A stretch of DNA of 64,000 bases from Chitinophaga hostae (lineage in GTDB: Bacteria; Bacteroidota; Bacteroidia; Chitinophagales; Chitinophagaceae). The notes below the pieces were generated by a model. That model was not told the origin of the DNA and did not search any database. It saw only the letters and a program-made list of their open reading frames with translations. Both the position numbers and the translations under genes were made by a program. Location: positions 62,001 through 126,000 of the forward strand of contig NZ_JAGTXB010000001.1 in the NCBI RefSeq assembly GCF_018224885.1, in the 5' to 3' direction. This document shows, in pieces, positions 60,733-64,000 of this stretch. How positions within the stretch are numbered: the stretch's first letter is position 1; each line of letters opens with the position of its first letter.

Positions 60733-61968
60733 ATGGAAACAAAAGTTTGTATCATAGGCGCAGGTCCTGGTGGCGCTACCGCAGCCCTCCAGCTTGCCCA
60801 ACTTGGCATTGAATGTATCGTTGTGGACAAGGCAGTATTTCCCAGGGATAAAGTTTGTGGAGATGGACTAAGCGGCAAGGTACTCACCTTGCTGGAGCGT
60901 ATAGACAAAGGCATCGGAGAACGCCTACAGCAGGCCATGTTTAAAATGGATAGCTGGGGTGTTACTTTCGTAGCGCCCAACCGGATCGGCATGGATATCC
61001 CCTACCGCCCCAATTACCAGGAGGACATGACCAATCCCCGCGGGTTTGTATGCAAACGCATTGACTTCGATAATTTCCTGGTAGACGAAATGAAACGCCG
61101 CTCCGAAATTCGTTTGTTCGAAGGCGTTAGCATCGATAAATATGAGCTGAAAGCAGATGGCTACCATCTCTCCAGCAAAGACGGCTCCTTCCGGGTAAAA
61201 GCGGATATCGTGATTGTGGCCAATGGCGCCCATTCCGGCTTTACTAAAGACGTGGCCGGTATAAAAATGGAACCTGAACACTATGTAGCCGGCATCCGCG
61301 CTTATTATAAAGGAATCTCCGGTCTGCACCAGGACAATTTCATAGAACTGCACTTCCTGAAAAACATGCTTCCGGGCTACCTCTGGATATTTCCGCTCCC
61401 TAATGGCGAAGCCAATGTGGGCGTAGGTATGCTCAGCAACTCCGCCCGTAACAAAAAAATAAACCTGAAACAGCTGATGCTGGATACCGTTGCCACAGAC
61501 CCTACGATGAAAGACCGCTTCAAAAATGCAGAGCTGGTAGGCACTATTGATGGCTATGGACTTCCATTAGGCAGCAAAAAAAGGAAACTGCATGGCGAAC
61601 GGTATATGCTGGTTGGTGACGCAGGTTACCTGATAGACCCTTTTACCGGAGAAGGTATAGGCAACGCGCTATACTCCGGCAGAATCGCCGCCCAACAGGC
61701 AGCTGCTGCTATCGCCGCCAACGATTATTCCGATCAGTTCTTCAATACCTACGACGAAAACGTATACCGCATCCTGGGGCCTGAGCTGGAAGTAAGCACC
61801 AAATTACAGAAACTCATCAAATACCCCTGGCTGTTTAACATGCTCATGAAAATGGGCGCACGCAACAAACAACTAAAGGACCTGATGTCATGCATGTTTC
61901 ATGAAGTGGACCTCCGTAAAAAACTCGGCAGTCCTATGTTCTATGTAAAACTGTTATTTAACAGGTAA
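60733..61968 (+). CDS. Geranylgeranyl-reductase-type FAD-dependent oxidoreductase
   Basis: 411 aa. FAD-binding GAGPGGATAALQLAQLG (8-24) and VCGDGLSGKVL (the D-x-x-C-G-D type motif of the geranylgeranyl reductase group), then GDAGYLIDPFTGEGIGNALYSGR (second FAD motif). The PxxWxFP-like motif reads PGYLWIFPLPNGEANVGVG. It probably reduces isoprenoid double bonds or acts in a related quinone or carotenoid pathway. It has its own transcription unit: no flanking pathway genes were found. Confidence 0.88.
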   Translation: METKVCIIGAGPGGATAALQLAQLGIECIVVDKAVFPRDKVCGDGLSGKVLTLLERIDKGIGERLQQAMFKMDSWGVTFVAPNRIGMDIPYRPNYQEDMTNPRGFVCKRIDFDNFLVDEMKRRSEIRLFEGVSIDKYELKADGYHLSSKDGSFRVKADIVIVANGAHSGFTKDVAGIKMEPEHYVAGIRAYYKGISGLHQDNFIELHFLKNMLPGYLWIFPLPNGEANVGVGMLSNSARNKKINLKQLMLDTVATDPTMKDRFKNAELVGTIDGYGLPLGSKKRKLHGERYMLVGDAGYLIDPFTGEGIGNALYSGRIAAQQAAAAIAANDYSDQFFNTYDENVYRILGPELEVSTKLQKLIKYPWLFNMLMKMGARNKQLKDLMSCMFHEVDLRKKLGSPMFYVKLLFNR

Positions 61969-62252
61969 AAGCGTTTTCCTAAGTTAAAATTTTTAAGTTC
62001 ATATAAGCCGGCGGCGGTTAATACCCGGAGCCGGCTACCTACATATTTGTTACCCTCTGTGCCTGAAAACAAGATAAGTATCCTGCGGCCGACACACCCG
62101 TACAAGTCCGCCCTGATGGCAAATCCGTTCACCCTCGTACAGTTTATGCGCTAACTTTCGGAAAACAACCGTAAATTCATTACCAAAATTTATAGTCCCT
62201 ATAAAAAGCTGTAGTTCAGTCAGTCCGTAAGGAAATATCAACCAACGCTATT
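61969..62252. other. Gap before the DUF3857 gene
   Basis: 284 bases without a convincing frame. A short hairpin AGCCGGC/GCCGGCT at about 62006-62036 follows the flavoprotein gene by some 40 bases and may be its 3' end. Nothing else was seen. Confidence 0.4.
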
Positions 62253-64000
62253 ATGCACCCTGACATAACCCGAGCGTTGAAACCGCTGTTATCAATGCTA
62301 TTGGTAATCGCCGCTTTCGCCGCCCATGCCCAAAAAGTGAACACCAGCCCTACCCCGGCATGGCTGGTGCCGTATACCCCCGACCTTACTAAAAAACCGA
62401 ATGCGAAAAATATCAGTGATGGATATTTCCTGCTGCTCCTGGAAGAACAAAGACAGGTAGAACTGAAAAGCAATTACCAGCACTTTATCCGCCAGATCAT
62501 TTCAGAAGCCGGTATTCAAAACGGATCGGAGATCTCCGTGGACTATGACCCGCAATACGAAAAACTCACCTTCCATAAAATAGTGATCCACCGCGATGGA
62601 AAGGAAATAAACCGCCTGCCCAATGCTGCATTCAAACTACTGCAGAAAGAACAGGATCTTTCCAGGTTTATTTACAGCGGCACTTATACCGCTTATCTTA
62701 TCCTGGAAGATGTGAGAAAAGGCGATCAGATTGAATATGCCTATTCCATTACCGGTGATAACCCTATTTTCAATGGCAAACTGGATAGCCGGCTTTATTT
62801 TGTTGCCTACGAACCTATTGTTAACTATTACAAAAACCTGATTGTGCGCCCCGACAGGCCCGTCCGGTTTAAACTATACAATAGTGCCACCGTCCCCATT
62901 CAAAAAATGTGGAATGGCCTGACCGTGTATGAGTGGAATAACGTGGATATCCGGGAAGCCGATAACAACAGCTACGTTCCCTCCTGGTACAATCCCTTCA
63001 CCCGCGTACAGGTAAGCGAATACAGCTCCTGGAAAGAAGTAGCCGACTGGGCACGGAAAATCAATGTAACACCAGCTCCCGGGCTTGCATTATCGCGCAA
63101 AATTGCCGCGCTTAAAAAGGCCGCCAACGGCGATAAAAATAAATACCTGCTACAGGCATTACGTTTCGTTCAGGACGATATCCGCTATATGGGCATAGAA
63201 ATGGGCGAATACTCCCACCGGCCTAACGTGCCGGAAAGAGTGCTGACACAACGTTTCGGGGACTGTAAAGACAAAGCCCTCCTGCTTTGCACGATGCTGC
63301 GCGCCAACGACATCGCCGCCAGCATGGCCTACGTAAACACAGATCTGAAAGGTACCGTGAACGATATGTTGCCCTCTCCCAACGCCTTCAACCACGCCAT
63401 TGTACAAGTACTGCTCAACAATAAAACGTATTGGCTGGATGGCACCATGTCTTACCAACGGGGCAACCTGACCGATTTCTGCGAGCCGGATTACCAACGC
63501 GCCCTCGTGATAACCGATACCACTACACAGCTTACTCCTATAATACCCGCTACCCGCGGCAGTATCGTGGTACGCGAAACCTTTACCCTGCCGGACGATG
63601 AAAATAAAGACGGCCGCCTGGAAGTGACCACCGCCTACCACCGCGATGAAGCAGATGCCCAACGCGCCGAGCTGGCAGGCACCAGTATGAAAGACAAGGA
63701 AAAATCCTACCTGAGCTATTATAAGAAGTTATATGGAGACGTAGCCATCAAAGACTCCATCACCACACAGGATTCAGCAGCCGGTAATATCATCCGCGTT
63801 GGGGAAAGCTACCTGATACACCACCTTTGGAAACGCGACAGTATCAACGGGAAACTACAGTTTACCGCCAATGCACAGTCCTTCTACGATGTGCTTTCCT
63901 ACATTTCCGATGAACAGCGGAAAATTCCTGTTACGTTGCGTTATCCCTACGACCTCGACTACCAGATCATTCTGCGTACACCCATAGAATGGTCGCTGGA
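62253..64000 (+). CDS. DUF3857/transglutaminase-like secreted protein, cut by the right edge
   Basis: Open for 582 codons from ATG at 62253 to the window end. A signal peptide (start MHPDITRALKPLLSMLLVIA, ending AAHAQ) is followed by a DUF3857 domain (about 60-230, for example VVIHRDGKEINRLPN-like IVIHRDGKEI and EDVRKGDQIEYAYSI). A transglutaminase-like domain follows: Cys in RFGDCKDKALLLC (about 333-345), His in AFNHAIVQV and Asp in YWLDGT. The catalytic triad is intact. This architecture is common in Bacteroidota; its substrate is unknown. The rest of the gene (probably a C-terminal DUF3858-type part) is outside. Confidence 0.85.
   Translation, partial: MHPDITRALKPLLSMLLVIAAFAAHAQKVNTSPTPAWLVPYTPDLTKKPNAKNISDGYFLLLLEEQRQVELKSNYQHFIRQIISEAGIQNGSEISVDYDPQYEKLTFHKIVIHRDGKEINRLPNAAFKLLQKEQDLSRFIYSGTYTAYLILEDVRKGDQIEYAYSITGDNPIFNGKLDSRLYFVAYEPIVNYYKNLIVRPDRPVRFKLYNSATVPIQKMWNGLTVYEWNNVDIREADNNSYVPSWYNPFTRVQVSEYSSWKEVADWARKINVTPAPGLALSRKIAALKKAANGDKNKYLLQALRFVQDDIRYMGIEMGEYSHRPNVPERVLTQRFGDCKDKALLLCTMLRANDIAASMAYVNTDLKGTVNDMLPSPNAFNHAIVQVLLNNKTYWLDGTMSYQRGNLTDFCEPDYQRALVITDTTTQLTPIIPATRGSIVVRETFTLPDDENKDGRLEVTTAYHRDEADAQRAELAGTSMKDKEKSYLSYYKKLYGDVAIKDSITTQDSAAGNIIRVGESYLIHHLWKRDSINGKLQFTANAQSFYDVLSYISDEQRKIPVTLRYPYDLDYQIILRTPIEWSL

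Overview
The window reads as one stretch of a Bacteroidota chromosome, most likely the Chitinophagaceae (Chitinophaga-like). The grounds are family content and signals: a TonB-dependent receptor with a carboxypeptidase-regulatory-like N-terminus, an S46 dipeptidyl peptidase, PorT-like small beta-barrels, a DUF3857/transglutaminase protein, a GH3/beta-lactamase fusion, GG-type lanthipeptide leaders, weak Shine-Dalgarno sites and many TAnnTTTG-type -7 boxes. No rRNA, tRNA, CRISPR array, transposase or phage gene was seen.

Region 1 (1-7642, all minus strand) is an AT-richer accessory island and the most unusual part. It is part of a class I lanthipeptide-type cluster. Reading along the minus strand it holds a GT-A-like glycosyltransferase, a LanC-like protein, a TonB-dependent receptor, lanthipeptide precursor B (58 aa), a decayed second copy of the receptor's 3' end, precursor A (59 aa), a LanC-like protein whose two zinc cysteines are replaced, and a further LanC-like gene running off the left edge. 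Both short precursors were found by reading the sequence directly. The arrangement shows that a receptor-tail + promoter + precursor unit was duplicated in tandem, after which one receptor copy decayed. No LanB dehydratase, protease or ABC exporter lies inside the window; if present they should lie beyond the left edge.

Region 2 (7.8-35 kb) is mainly housekeeping. It carries fabG, a GH3-type acyl-acid-amido synthetase-like gene and lptB; metF; three tandem beta-barrel outer-membrane proteins; a TlpA-like thioredoxin; rlmD; a rhomboid protease followed by a catalytically dead rhomboid; two membrane-linked endonuclease/exonuclease/phosphatase proteins; cysS; a glutaminyl-cyclase-like lipoprotein; an alkA/alkB-like repair pair followed by a SIR2-like gene; a DUF4377/META protein; VOC and AraC proteins; a porin + DASS anion transporter pair; and an S46 peptidase with a 38-bp-arm hairpin at its 3' end.

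Region 3 (35-64 kb) carries rnhB, rpoN, a PAP2-like membrane protein, recA, typA, an alpha/beta hydrolase, a patatin-like membrane phospholipase, heme A synthase, a GH3/beta-lactamase fusion flanked by a cruciform plus three ~83-bp tandem repeats, adk, obgE, several lipoproteins, DUF2306 and TPR proteins, a possible three-gene minus-strand operon with an unrecorded 35-aa membrane peptide, a GT10 fucosyltransferase, a PepSY membrane protein, a YbaB-type protein, a geranylgeranyl-reductase-type flavoprotein and a partial DUF3857/transglutaminase protein at the right edge. Rho-independent terminators are well placed between most units.
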